Origin: an uncultured Synergistia bacterium
GTDB lineage: Bacteria > Eremiobacterota > SpSt-956 > JAKJGF01
Reading direction: 5' to 3'
Assembly (NCBI GenBank): GCA_937888925.1
Contig: CALARM010000606.1
Coordinates: 1-6,303 of the forward strand
Length of the DNA: 6,303 bases
Below, piece after piece: positions 1-5,302 of the stretch. Positions within the stretch are counted from its first letter, which is position 1. Each line of letters opens with the position of its first letter. The position numbers and the translations under genes are program-made. The notes below the pieces were generated by a model. That model saw only the letters and a program-made list of their open reading frames with translations, was not told where the DNA came from and made no database searches.

Positions 1-279
1 CTGGGAGTGGGAGGATTCTTCGGCGCAGTGGCCAATATGCTTATTGCTTCTTCACTTGTTCCTGACAGCGGAATTATGACCCTTATGGATATGGTAAACG
101 GTATAGGAATGATAACCATCTTTCTTACAGTTGTGCAATCGACTATTTCTCTTTATCTATATGATATTATGGAAGAAGTTCCTTTATCCCGTCTTTATGA
201 CAGGATATCACTGGCAATTTTTGCAACAGGTGTCCTGGTTATTAATATTCTTATACCTCTGGTGGGTATAGTCCGTTAA
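1..279 (+). CDS. C-terminal transmembrane part of a probable pentameric ligand-gated ion channel (5' end outside window)
   Basis: The reading frame is open from base 1, so this is the last 92 residues of a longer protein; the in-frame GTG at 7 is internal. Three hydrophobic stretches are visible: about residues 3-19, a second after an SSLVPDS turn at 17-23 (about 28-54), and a last one at about 69-90, which ends two residues before the stop. A short charged loop (YDIMEEVPLSRLYDR) separates the second and third. Helix, short loop with an invariant-looking proline, helix starting TLMDMVN, short cytoplasmic loop, final helix at the extreme C-terminus is the M2-M3-M4 order of Cys-loop-type channels, and the LVPDSG...TLMDMVNGIGM stretch resembles bacterial members as I remember them. 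The extracellular ligand domain and M1 would lie upstream. If right, it is an inner-membrane ion channel of unknown ligand. An unrelated polytopic membrane protein is the main alternative. Confidence 0.55.
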   Translation: MGVGGFFGAVANMLIASSLVPDSGIMTLMDMVNGIGMITIFLTVVQSTISLYLYDIMEEVPLSRLYDRISLAIFATGVLVINILIPLVGIVR

Positions 280-307
280 TTTTTTATTTTCCGGTGAAGA
301 GGTTTTG

Positions 308-426
308 GATATCCTTCCGCTATTACTTTGATTTAGAAGAATGGCTAATTTGTTGAGTTTTTAGAATAGAATAAAACCAGATATTGCAAGGATAATTCAT
401 AATCAAAGTACTGGCGGAACAACATC
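308..426. repeat. Imperfect inverted repeat, ~26-nt arms, 67-nt loop
   Basis: Arm 308-333 and the reverse complement of arm 401-426 match at 21 of 26 positions. The inner part (324-333 against 401-410, TACTTTGATT) is a perfect 10-bp match, and TTCCGC at 315-320 pairs with GCGGAA at 414-419. The enclosed 67 bases show no open frame of note. The repeat lies between the channel gene and the Nif11 promoter. It could be a small non-autonomous mobile element, a transcribed hairpin or a bidirectional terminator; the sequence alone does not choose. The rest of 280-465 contains no credible gene. Confidence 0.55.
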
Positions 427-465
427 TCTTCCGATAACATCCTGATAAAGTTCTTTACAAATCTG

Positions 466-494
466 TTGACTGGTTCCTATAAAAAGTTTAAAAT
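466..494 (+). promoter_or_regulatory. Predicted sigma70-type promoter for the Nif11 precursor
   Basis: The -35 box TTGACT at 466-471 and the -10 box TAAAAT at 489-494 are separated by exactly 17 bases. Transcription would start near 501, giving a leader of only about 28 bases before the ATG at 529. The first T of the -35 box is also the TTG that would start the longest version of this reading frame, which argues that the longer version is not made. Confidence 0.6.
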
Positions 495-511
495 ATGCTT
501 ATTCTATATTG

Positions 512-522
512 AAAGGGGAAGG
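512..522 (+). promoter_or_regulatory. Ribosome binding site that fixes the Nif11 start
   Basis: The purine run AAAGGGGAAGG ends six bases before the ATG at 529. No comparable site precedes the TTG at 466, so the protein is 90 residues, not 111. Confidence 0.7.
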
Positions 523-528
523 ATATAT

Positions 529-801
529 ATGTCACTTGAAAGCGCAAAAGCATTTATTGAAAAAATGCAAAAAAATGATGATTTTGCACAATCTTTCTTT
601 GCATGCTCCGAGCCTGAAGCCAGAAAAGCTTTTATTAAAGAAAAGGGGTATGATTTTACAAAGGAGGAACTTGACGAAGTAAGAGTTGGTTTTGATGAGG
701 TAGCAGGCGGTAAGTGTTGCGGACACTCGTGTGAGCATGATATTGAGCCATCATGTTCCAATGAGGCTACGTGTCGCGATAGTCCGTGTTTGGATAGATG
801 A
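529..801 (+). CDS. Nif11-type leader / Cys-rich RiPP precursor peptide
   Basis: This 90-residue protein has the layout of Nif11-like leader precursors, a family of peptides that are post-translationally modified and then cut after a double glycine. Residues 1-59 form a helical, acidic leader (MSLESAKAFIEKMQKNDDFAQ..., then FIKEKGYDFTKEELDEV). VAGG at 58-61 is the predicted cleavage site. The remaining 29 residues (62-90) form the core, with cysteines at 63, 64, 68, 76, 82 and 87, histidines at 66 and 70, and Ser/Thr directly before three of the cysteines (67, 75, 81). Cys26 is the only cysteine in the leader. The start is set by a strong ribosome binding site; the gene has its own promoter and a hairpin right after the stop. 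No LanM, radical SAM enzyme, YcaO or peptidase-transporter is in the window, so the modification (lanthionine, thioether, azole or only disulfides) is unknown. A metal-binding tail is an alternative role for the core. Family call is firm; product type is not. Confidence 0.85.
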   Translation: MSLESAKAFIEKMQKNDDFAQSFFACSEPEARKAFIKEKGYDFTKEELDEVRVGFDEVAGGKCCGHSCEHDIEPSCSNEATCRDSPCLDR

Positions 802-825
802 CCTCCCTGTTGGGAGGGAGCTTTT
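802..825 (+). terminator. Probable terminator of the Nif11 gene
   Basis: CCTCCC at 802-807 and GGGAGG at 812-817 form a perfect 6-bp GC-rich stem with a TGTT loop, starting on the base after the stop codon. A short T run (822-825) follows after four bases. The T tract is weak, so termination may be partial. Confidence 0.45.
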
Positions 826-827
826 GC

Positions 828-919
828 AAAAAGGTGTGGAAATTTCTTTTTCACAATTTATAGATCCAGTAATGGCCATCGTTTTTAAAAGTTCAGTTTC
901 TAAATTTCCACAACTTTCT
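828..919. repeat. Imperfect inverted repeat, 18-nt arms, 56-nt loop
   Basis: Arm 828-845 matches the reverse complement of arm 902-919 at 16 of 18 positions, including an uninterrupted 11-bp core (TGTGGAAATTT at 835-845 against 902-912). It lies just downstream of the Nif11 terminator-like hairpin and ahead of the 3' end of the convergent cyclase gene. Its spaced-arm layout is like that of 308-426, but the arm sequences differ. The remainder of 802-1010 has no gene I can support. Confidence 0.5.
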
Positions 920-964
920 AATATAGCTCCCCGATAAATCTTTTACTCTTTCTGTGTAAACAGT

Positions 965-991
965 TAACAGATTTGCACCAGACACCTGTTA
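965..991 (-). other. Small hairpin beyond the cyclase stop codon
   Basis: TAACAG at 965-970 and CTGTTA at 986-991 pair perfectly around a 15-base loop, about 20 bases past the cyclase stop on the minus strand. There is no clear T run after it, so it is only a weak terminator candidate. Confidence 0.25.
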
Positions 992-1010
992 CGAATCATA
1001 GTTCTCATAT

Positions 1011-1844
1011 TCATGGAAGTATGGCGAAAATTCTGGCAGGGAACCCTGAACTGCCTTCTGGTTTGGGAAAACTTACCACTACAAGCGCTCCTGACTCAGG
1101 CACCTTATCCAGATTTGTAATAAGCTCTATCTGATAATGGTTTTGTTTAAGTATGTATGTCTCCAGAGTATAGTCATCTTTGCTGGTTGAAAGGCCGGGA
1201 TCCGTATCGGTAGTTTCATGGCCTGAGGCGGTAATCTTAACCTGTTCATAGAGATATTTAAGGACTTCCATACTCCACCCCGGATAATGGGAAATACCTT
1301 CAGAGTCTTTATTTTCCATTGCTTTCATATCAGGCCATCTTTTTGACCAGTCACTTCTCATTGCCACAAAGGCACCTTCAGGAATGGTGCCGTATTTTTC
1401 TTCCCATGCCTTTACATCATCCATAGTTATCGTATAGTCAGGGTTTTCTTCCACTTTTTTATGAACATCAATGACTACCAGAGGCATAATCATTTCTTTT
1501 ACGTCAATCTGATCCACTGTGCGAAGTCCTCGTGCAAAGTGAACAGGAGGGTCTACATGGGTTCCCCATTGACCTGCATGACAGTAATACTCGGCATAAA
1601 AGCCGCTTCCCAGTGAACCATTACCAGGGTCATACCAGTAAAGAATTTCTCTTTTCTCATCAGGGAAACCCGGCCAGTGAGGAATTCCCGGTTTGAAAGC
1701 ATGTGTGAGATCGACAAATTCCTTTGTTTTGAGAATTTCCCATATCTTCATCAGGGAAATTTCGTCAGAGCTTTCTGCATATAGTACTGAAGATAAAAGT
1801 AATGTTATGATGGAAATAAACAGAATAATTTTGCCGGTTTTCAT
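1011..1844 (-). CDS. Secreted cyclase-family metal-dependent hydrolase (kynurenine formamidase-like)
   Basis: The 277-residue protein belongs to the cyclase / kynurenine formamidase-like superfamily (Pfam Cyclase), metal-dependent amide or ester hydrolases. Residues 1-23 (MKTGK, hydrophobic core, SSVLYA) are a Sec signal peptide with likely cleavage before Glu24, so the enzyme acts outside the cytoplasm. VDLTHAFKPGIPHWPG at 44-59 is the usual N-terminal strand. The metal motif is GQWGTHVDPPVHF at 91-103: His96, Asp98 and His102 are present, but the first histidine of the common HxGTHxD pattern is Gln92. GHETTDTDPG at 208-217 and NHYQIELITNL at 235-245 hold the later His and Glu candidates, and GFPARIFAIL closes the fold as expected. 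An ATG five codons upstream (1859) is rejected because GGAGGA, read on the minus strand at 1852-1857, lies eight bases before the ATG at 1844. The substrate cannot be told; known relatives act on N-formylkynurenine, isatin and similar compounds. It stands alone, convergent with the Nif11 gene. Confidence 0.9.
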   Translation of the reverse strand: MKTGKIILFISIITLLLSSVLYAESSDEISLMKIWEILKTKEFVDLTHAFKPGIPHWPGFPDEKREILYWYDPGNGSLGSGFYAEYYCHAGQWGTHVDPPVHFARGLRTVDQIDVKEMIMPLVVIDVHKKVEENPDYTITMDDVKAWEEKYGTIPEGAFVAMRSDWSKRWPDMKAMENKDSEGISHYPGWSMEVLKYLYEQVKITASGHETTDTDPGLSTSKDDYTLETYILKQNHYQIELITNLDKVPESGALVVVSFPKPEGSSGFPARIFAILP

Positions 1845-1877
1845 AAGTTTTTCCTCCATTAATCATATTTTATAAAT

Positions 1878-1891
1878 AATTCTATAGAATT
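1878..1891. promoter_or_regulatory. 14-bp perfect palindrome upstream of the cyclase gene
   Basis: AATTCTATAGAATT is a perfect palindrome centred 40 bases upstream of the cyclase start codon, in the region where its promoter should be. A dimeric regulator could bind there, and the TATAGA inside it could double as a -10 box on the minus strand, although no good -35 box is seen 17 bases before it. AT-rich palindromes also arise by chance. Confidence 0.35.
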
Positions 1892-2019
1892 CCTATGTTT
1901 GACCTTCCTGTTTCTGATAAATCCAATAAAAAATTCGTTTACTATTTCAGATGTTGATTGTTAATTTCATATAATTAAGAAGAAGTGAAAAGTGAATGGT
2001 AATTGGAATTGTCCTGATC

Positions 2020-2053
2020 ACTTGATTGATATAATACCAAATTGCAATCAAGT
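2020..2053. repeat. Perfect 9-bp inverted repeat (hairpin)
   Basis: ACTTGATTG at 2020-2028 and CAATCAAGT at 2045-2053 are exact reverse complements separated by 16 bases. It sits just outside the larger inverted-repeat element. It may be a regulatory site or a weak AT-rich stem-loop; no T run marks it clearly as a terminator. Confidence 0.4.
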
Positions 2054-2074
2054 TTATCTTTATAAATTCCATGG

Positions 2075-2224
2075 CATTGCCTGCCTGGCGCTCGTCCGAA
2101 AAAAATCTTAACTGGAACAGCCATATTTGTTAGAGCTTACATCATGCCGGTTTGCATTATATTTTATTCAAATAGACCTGTGTCGTCGTGATATTTTTTT
2201 CTCCGGAGCACCGGGCAGGCAATG
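2075..2224. mobile_element. MITE-like inverted-repeat element (~150 bp)
   Basis: The outer 19 bases (2075-2093, beginning CATTGCCTGCC) pair with 2206-2224 with one mismatch and one G-T wobble. After a short unpaired bulge the match resumes with TCCG plus an A run at 2095-2105 against a T run and CTCCGGA at about 2193-2207. The arms are GC-rich and stand out from AT-rich surroundings, and no protein is encoded between them. Long terminal inverted repeats around about 110 noncoding bases are typical of miniature inverted-repeat elements, but no clear target-site duplication is visible. A structured RNA is the alternative. Confidence 0.45.
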
Positions 2225-2352
2225 TACTAAAGTTGATAGCCAAATGATATAACTCATATTTTATTTAATTACTATAGTTTTAGTATATATAAAATATAAT
2301 TTATTTTTGTTTTTGTATTGTTTTATGGTTTTAAAATTATATATAGGAAATA

Positions 2353-2381
2353 TTGACTCTATTTTCTTAAAATGATATACT
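2353..2381 (+). promoter_or_regulatory. Predicted sigma70-type promoter of the pseudopilin operon
   Basis: TTGACT at 2353-2358 and TATACT at 2376-2381 are separated by 17 bases, close to consensus in both boxes. The start of transcription would be near 2388, leaving a leader of about 54 bases that begins almost at once with a run of nine A (2391-2399). The ribosome binding site before the ATG at 2442 is poor (AGGCGGA at 2423-2429, 12 bases away). Confidence 0.65.
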
Positions 2382-2441
2382 AAATATAATAAAAAAAAAG
2401 ACATTCTTTGTAAACTCATTTCAGGCGGAAAATAAATATTT

Positions 2442-3095
2442 ATGAAGTTAAATAATTATGGTTACAGTATATTAGAAATGGCTCTGGCTATTTCGCTTTT
2501 CAGTATATTTATGGCAGCAGTTTTTTCGGTTTTCAGCTATGGATTTAAAAGCTGGAAATTGATTGAAACAAAAAGTGATTCACAGCTTCAGGCGGAAGTT
2601 GCCCTTGCACGGATAGTAAGTGATTTAAAATCCAGTGATATATCATCTGTAGTAACAGGAGACGAATATGTAGCTTTTGAGACTGCCTGGTCTGATCCGA
2701 ACGAGACTGTTACTTTTAAAAAGCTGGGAGGTTATCCACTCTGGCAGGGATATATTCTGTATTATACATTCCCCAGAGATTCCGACGCTGTAAATAAAAA
2801 ATTATTAAGGAAATATATAAATCACAGTGCTTCCGGTCTGGCAACCAGAATGACAGATATAGATATGTATCTTACGGATAATTCTGTCAATGATGAAAAT
2901 TTAAGGACAGTTGCCAGGAATATTTATGATCTTCAGATTACGACAGGAACCAATAGATTTATAGTAGATATTATTTTGAAAACAGAAAAAAAATTCTCTG
3001 AAAAAAGACTGGCCTATGAAAAAGATTTTTCAGATAATATTGCTGTAGATATTGTAACATTAAAAGCTTCTATAAGCCCAAGAAATACACCTTAG
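2442..3095 (+). CDS. Type IV pilin-like / pseudopilin protein (GspJ/PilW-like)
   Basis: The 217-residue protein begins with a short class III leader, MKLNNYG, followed by YSILEMALAISLFSIFMAAVFSVFSYG. The prepilin peptidase would cut after Gly7, leaving an N-terminal Tyr and the conserved Glu at mature position 5 (Glu12). The 20-odd residue hydrophobic helix anchors the subunit in the inner membrane before assembly. LQAEVALARIVSDLKSSD after the helix is the usual start of the globular domain in GspJ/PilW-type minor pseudopilins, and the length fits that group (about 200). There are no cysteines. The C-terminus VDIVTLKASISPRNTP resembles the terminal strand of such proteins. It is 20 bases ahead of the next gene and almost certainly cotranscribed with it. 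The exact system (type II secretion, type IV pilus, competence) cannot be decided because no ATPase, platform or secretin gene is present here. A run of eight A at 2986-2993 lies in frame near the 3' end. Confidence 0.85.
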   Translation: MKLNNYGYSILEMALAISLFSIFMAAVFSVFSYGFKSWKLIETKSDSQLQAEVALARIVSDLKSSDISSVVTGDEYVAFETAWSDPNETVTFKKLGGYPLWQGYILYYTFPRDSDAVNKKLLRKYINHSASGLATRMTDIDMYLTDNSVNDENLRTVARNIYDLQITTGTNRFIVDIILKTEKKFSEKRLAYEKDFSDNIAVDIVTLKASISPRNTP

Positions 3096-3099
3096 AGAA

Positions 3100-3106
3100 A
3101 GGAAGG
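3100..3106 (+). promoter_or_regulatory. Ribosome binding site of the large pseudopilin gene
   Basis: AGGAAGG lies nine bases before the ATG at 3116 and sets that start. Seven of the nine spacer bases are a run of T (3107-3113), whose length could influence translation if it varies. Confidence 0.65.
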
Positions 3107-3115
3107 TTTTTTTCT

Positions 3116-5134
3116 ATGTACGGCAATGATAGGGGTATGGCCCTTATAACCATTCTTTTGATGCTTATTATTCTTGTTATGTTAATGTCAGCGCTGGTAG
3201 CGATGAATACGAACAATATTTTTTATGCTTCCACTTATCTTAATAAGATTTCTGCCTCTGCTGCAGCTGAATCCGGTATCGCTTATGCCATATATGCCCT
3301 TCAGAAAGATCCTTCTTTTAACAGTGATATTCAGGAACATACGGAATGCGGTAATTTTACAGTAAATTTCTGTCGCACAGGCTATAAACCGGAATATTTT
3401 TCATATAATAATCTTACAAATGGCTCTCCCGTTGCAGGAGGATCTTTTGACGGAGGAGACGTGCTTCCTTATTCCGTAGATCTCGTTGTTACAGGTAATT
3501 CAGGCCCTGCAACAAAAAGGATAAGAGTAACGCTGACAAGATCTATTACGAATGATGCCGGAAGAATCAGCGGATGGGCCGATGTGGACGGAGGTATATT
3601 CAGGGTTTCCAGAGTGATTACCCCTCAGGATCCTTCCGGACAGGGTTCTTTTCATTCTAATTCTTCCGGAAACCCTTTGCTTGATCCTCCTCTTGCAATA
3701 AAAGTAGACCCGAACTGTCAGGTTATAACTTCTGACGGAGTAATAAGTGCAGTAGGAAATATTTCTCTTAACAGCACTGATACTACTCTGAAGGAAGGTT
3801 CTCTTCCTAAACAGATTACTTCCATAGATATTGACGGAATAATATCTACGGCAGAGAATAAGATAGCCCATTCTCCGGGCGGTGATTACAGGGTTAAAGG
3901 AAGTCACGGTAATTATAAACTCTACCATAACGGAAGTCCGGTAGATATAACAGGTATTACTGTAAATGATAAAGGCGCTATTGTTATTAATAAAGATGTA
4001 TTTTTTGAAGGTGATATGAAAGTTTCCTTTGAGGTTTCTGAAGAGGATCTTCCGGATGCAGGTATTGTACTTGAGAAAAAGAATGACAGATCTCCTGTTG
4101 TATATATTAAAAGTGATGGTGCTAAAGAAGACAGCTTGAATATCATAGGTAAAATAACAGGAAATGGTTCTGTCTGTACATCGGGAAAGACAAAGTTTAT
4201 TATGGAAACAGATATTGTGTCAGATCTCGACCCCGGTGTGGCTCTCCTCAGTAAAGATGATGTAAATATACATCTTCCGGCAACTCATGTGAGACCTGCA
4301 GAATTGAATATGACCGGTCTTGTTTATACATATGGTAATATTAATGCTGATTTTTATAAGAATGTATCTCCATCTGATAATCCTGTTTCTGTTTCGGCAT
4401 GGCCTGCCGACTGGGAAGATATTGTATGCGGTGTATCGCAGGAAGTCTATGCTCTTCCTGTAGATAATTTCGATATATATGATACAGTAGATCCGCCTTC
4501 CATTCCAGGCTTTTATTGGAACTTTACAGGAGGTAATCATAATGATCCCTTTGATGCTGATGATCCATGTAATGGAACTATTACGGAAAATCCTGACGGT
4601 ACATTTACATTCAACGGCGGAGCAAGTAATGGTAATGACGCATCTATCAGGTATTTTTCCGGCCCTCATGGTTCAGGGAAACGTGGCGTTCCTTTTGTTA
4701 TCGGAGACGGGAATGAAGTTACCCTTACGGAACATGGATTTGAACCTCCTCTTACGATACGTGATTCTTCTCTCATTTCGGATTTTGGAAGTGAAGAGAA
4801 TCTTTATAAATCTTTATACGGTACCCTTAAAAAATATGATCTGAAAAATAATTCCAGATCAAAGCTGGTTTATACCGTTCCTTGTGACGGAAAGCGTTAT
4901 GCTCCCAATATAAATATTACGGGTGCTCTTGTAATAACAGATCCGAATAATCTTGACGGAAGCGGAGCTTTTAATCCGCAGAGTGGAAATATGACCGTTA
5001 AACTTAGAGATCCTGATTTTGAAAATAAAGGAAATCTGAGTCTTATTTACTCCAGTAATTATGAAAAACTTCTCGGAAATTCTTCTATATCGGGTAAACT
5101 CCGTGTTACAAGCTGGGAAGAACTTAAACTGTAA
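3116..5134 (+). CDS. Large PilX/GspK-like minor pilin protein with long beta-rich region
   Basis: The 672-residue protein starts with MYGNDRG, a likely prepilin peptidase site after Gly7, followed by the helix MALITILLMLIILVMLMSALVAMNT. Mature position 5 is Thr rather than Glu, as in GspK-type tip subunits that lack this residue. YASTYLNKISASAAAESGIAYAIYALQKD (about 38-66) is the AAESG..YA..L signature of PilX N-terminal and GspK-like proteins. The long remainder is polar, rich in Asn, Asp, Gly and Ser, with many short predicted strands (for example NMTGLVYTYGNINADF and NITGALVITDPNN), seven scattered cysteines and no enzyme motif I know. It ends LRVTSWEELKL. Size is well above PilX (about 200) and GspK (about 300), so the extra domain probably projects from a pilus or pseudopilus tip. 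It is cotranscribed with the upstream pseudopilin. Adhesion or substrate contact is inference only. Confidence 0.75.
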   Translation: MYGNDRGMALITILLMLIILVMLMSALVAMNTNNIFYASTYLNKISASAAAESGIAYAIYALQKDPSFNSDIQEHTECGNFTVNFCRTGYKPEYFSYNNLTNGSPVAGGSFDGGDVLPYSVDLVVTGNSGPATKRIRVTLTRSITNDAGRISGWADVDGGIFRVSRVITPQDPSGQGSFHSNSSGNPLLDPPLAIKVDPNCQVITSDGVISAVGNISLNSTDTTLKEGSLPKQITSIDIDGIISTAENKIAHSPGGDYRVKGSHGNYKLYHNGSPVDITGITVNDKGAIVINKDVFFEGDMKVSFEVSEEDLPDAGIVLEKKNDRSPVVYIKSDGAKEDSLNIIGKITGNGSVCTSGKTKFIMETDIVSDLDPGVALLSKDDVNIHLPATHVRPAELNMTGLVYTYGNINADFYKNVSPSDNPVSVSAWPADWEDIVCGVSQEVYALPVDNFDIYDTVDPPSIPGFYWNFTGGNHNDPFDADDPCNGTITENPDGTFTFNGGASNGNDASIRYFSGPHGSGKRGVPFVIGDGNEVTLTEHGFEPPLTIRDSSLISDFGSEENLYKSLYGTLKKYDLKNNSRSKLVYTVPCDGKRYAPNINITGALVITDPNNLDGSGAFNPQSGNMTVKLRDPDFENKGNLSLIYSSNYEKLLGNSSISGKLRVTSWEELKL

Positions 5135-5160
5135 AACGGTCTGTCATTTTTTTAACCGTT
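5135..5160 (+). other. Weak stem-loop after the pilin operon
   Basis: AACGGT at 5135-5140, starting right after the stop codon, pairs with ACCGTT at 5155-5160. The loop contains seven T (5147-5153). It is a poor terminator by itself because the T run is in the loop. Confidence 0.25.
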
Positions 5161-5182
5161 AAGATTATGATGCCCAAAACAT

Positions 5183-5253
5183 TGACTGGCCGGCAGTCAG
5201 GATGCCGTTCTGCCTCTCGTGGCAGCGGACGGCAAAACTACGCTTTTGATTTT
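5183..5253. terminator. GC-rich multi-stem structure in the convergent spacer, possible terminator
   Basis: TGACTG (5183-5188) pairs with CAGTCA (5194-5199). A second hairpin joins TGCCGT (5203-5208) to ACGGCA (5229-5234) and, inside it, CTGCC (5210-5214) to GGCAG (5221-5225) around a six-base loop. Two TTTT runs follow at 5244-5247 and 5250-5253. The structure lies between two convergent genes and would be transcribed from both, so a shared terminator is the simplest role. The T runs are ten or more bases from the stem, which weakens the call. Confidence 0.4.
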
Positions 5254-5302
5254 GTCGGTTTTCGTACTGTCTGGAGTGAAAAATAGCCGGAATATATAAA
5301 AA

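Larger units (their letters stand above)
1860..2441. other. 582-base gene-free spacer between divergent genes
   Basis: No open frame here has a believable start and length on either strand. The part next to the cyclase should carry its promoter, with the palindrome at 1878-1891. The middle holds a hairpin at 2020-2053 and the ~150-base inverted-repeat element at 2075-2224, which is visibly richer in G and C at its ends. From about 2225 to 2400 the sequence is extremely AT-rich and ends in the pilin promoter. A degenerate remnant of a former gene cannot be excluded, but no frame-shifted protein similarity was recognised. Confidence 0.6.

Noticed and set aside
466..528. N-terminal extension of the Nif11 protein from the TTG at 466
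   Set aside because: It overlaps the predicted -35 and -10 boxes, lacks a ribosome binding site and does not resemble a Nif11 leader; the ATG at 529 has a strong site.
504..854. Minus-strand open frame of 116 codons opposite the Nif11 gene
   Set aside because: It is antisense to a recognisable gene with a good ribosome binding site and itself shows no family features.
731..937. Plus-strand open frame of 68 codons overlapping the Nif11 3' end
   Set aside because: It has no ribosome binding site, overlaps the core-coding part in another frame, and runs through the hairpin and the inverted repeat.
1845..1859. Upstream ATG of the cyclase gene adding MEEKL
   Set aside because: The GGAGGA inside these five codons is the ribosome binding site for the ATG at 1844, which also gives a cleaner signal peptide.
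2233..2262. Second promoter TTGATA-N18-TATTTT upstream of the pilin operon
   Set aside because: In such AT-rich sequence partial matches are common, and the TTGACT-N17-TATACT site nearer the gene is clearly better.
3500..4669. Three minus-strand open frames opposite the large pilin gene
   Set aside because: They have low-complexity composition, no start signals, and lie antisense to a continuous coding gene.
4542..4844. Plus-strand open frame of 100 codons inside the large pilin gene
   Set aside because: It is an alternate-frame shadow within a long, well supported gene.
5135..5302. Riboswitch or tRNA in the convergent spacer
   Set aside because: The stems do not form a cloverleaf, and I recognise none of the conserved cores of common riboswitches.
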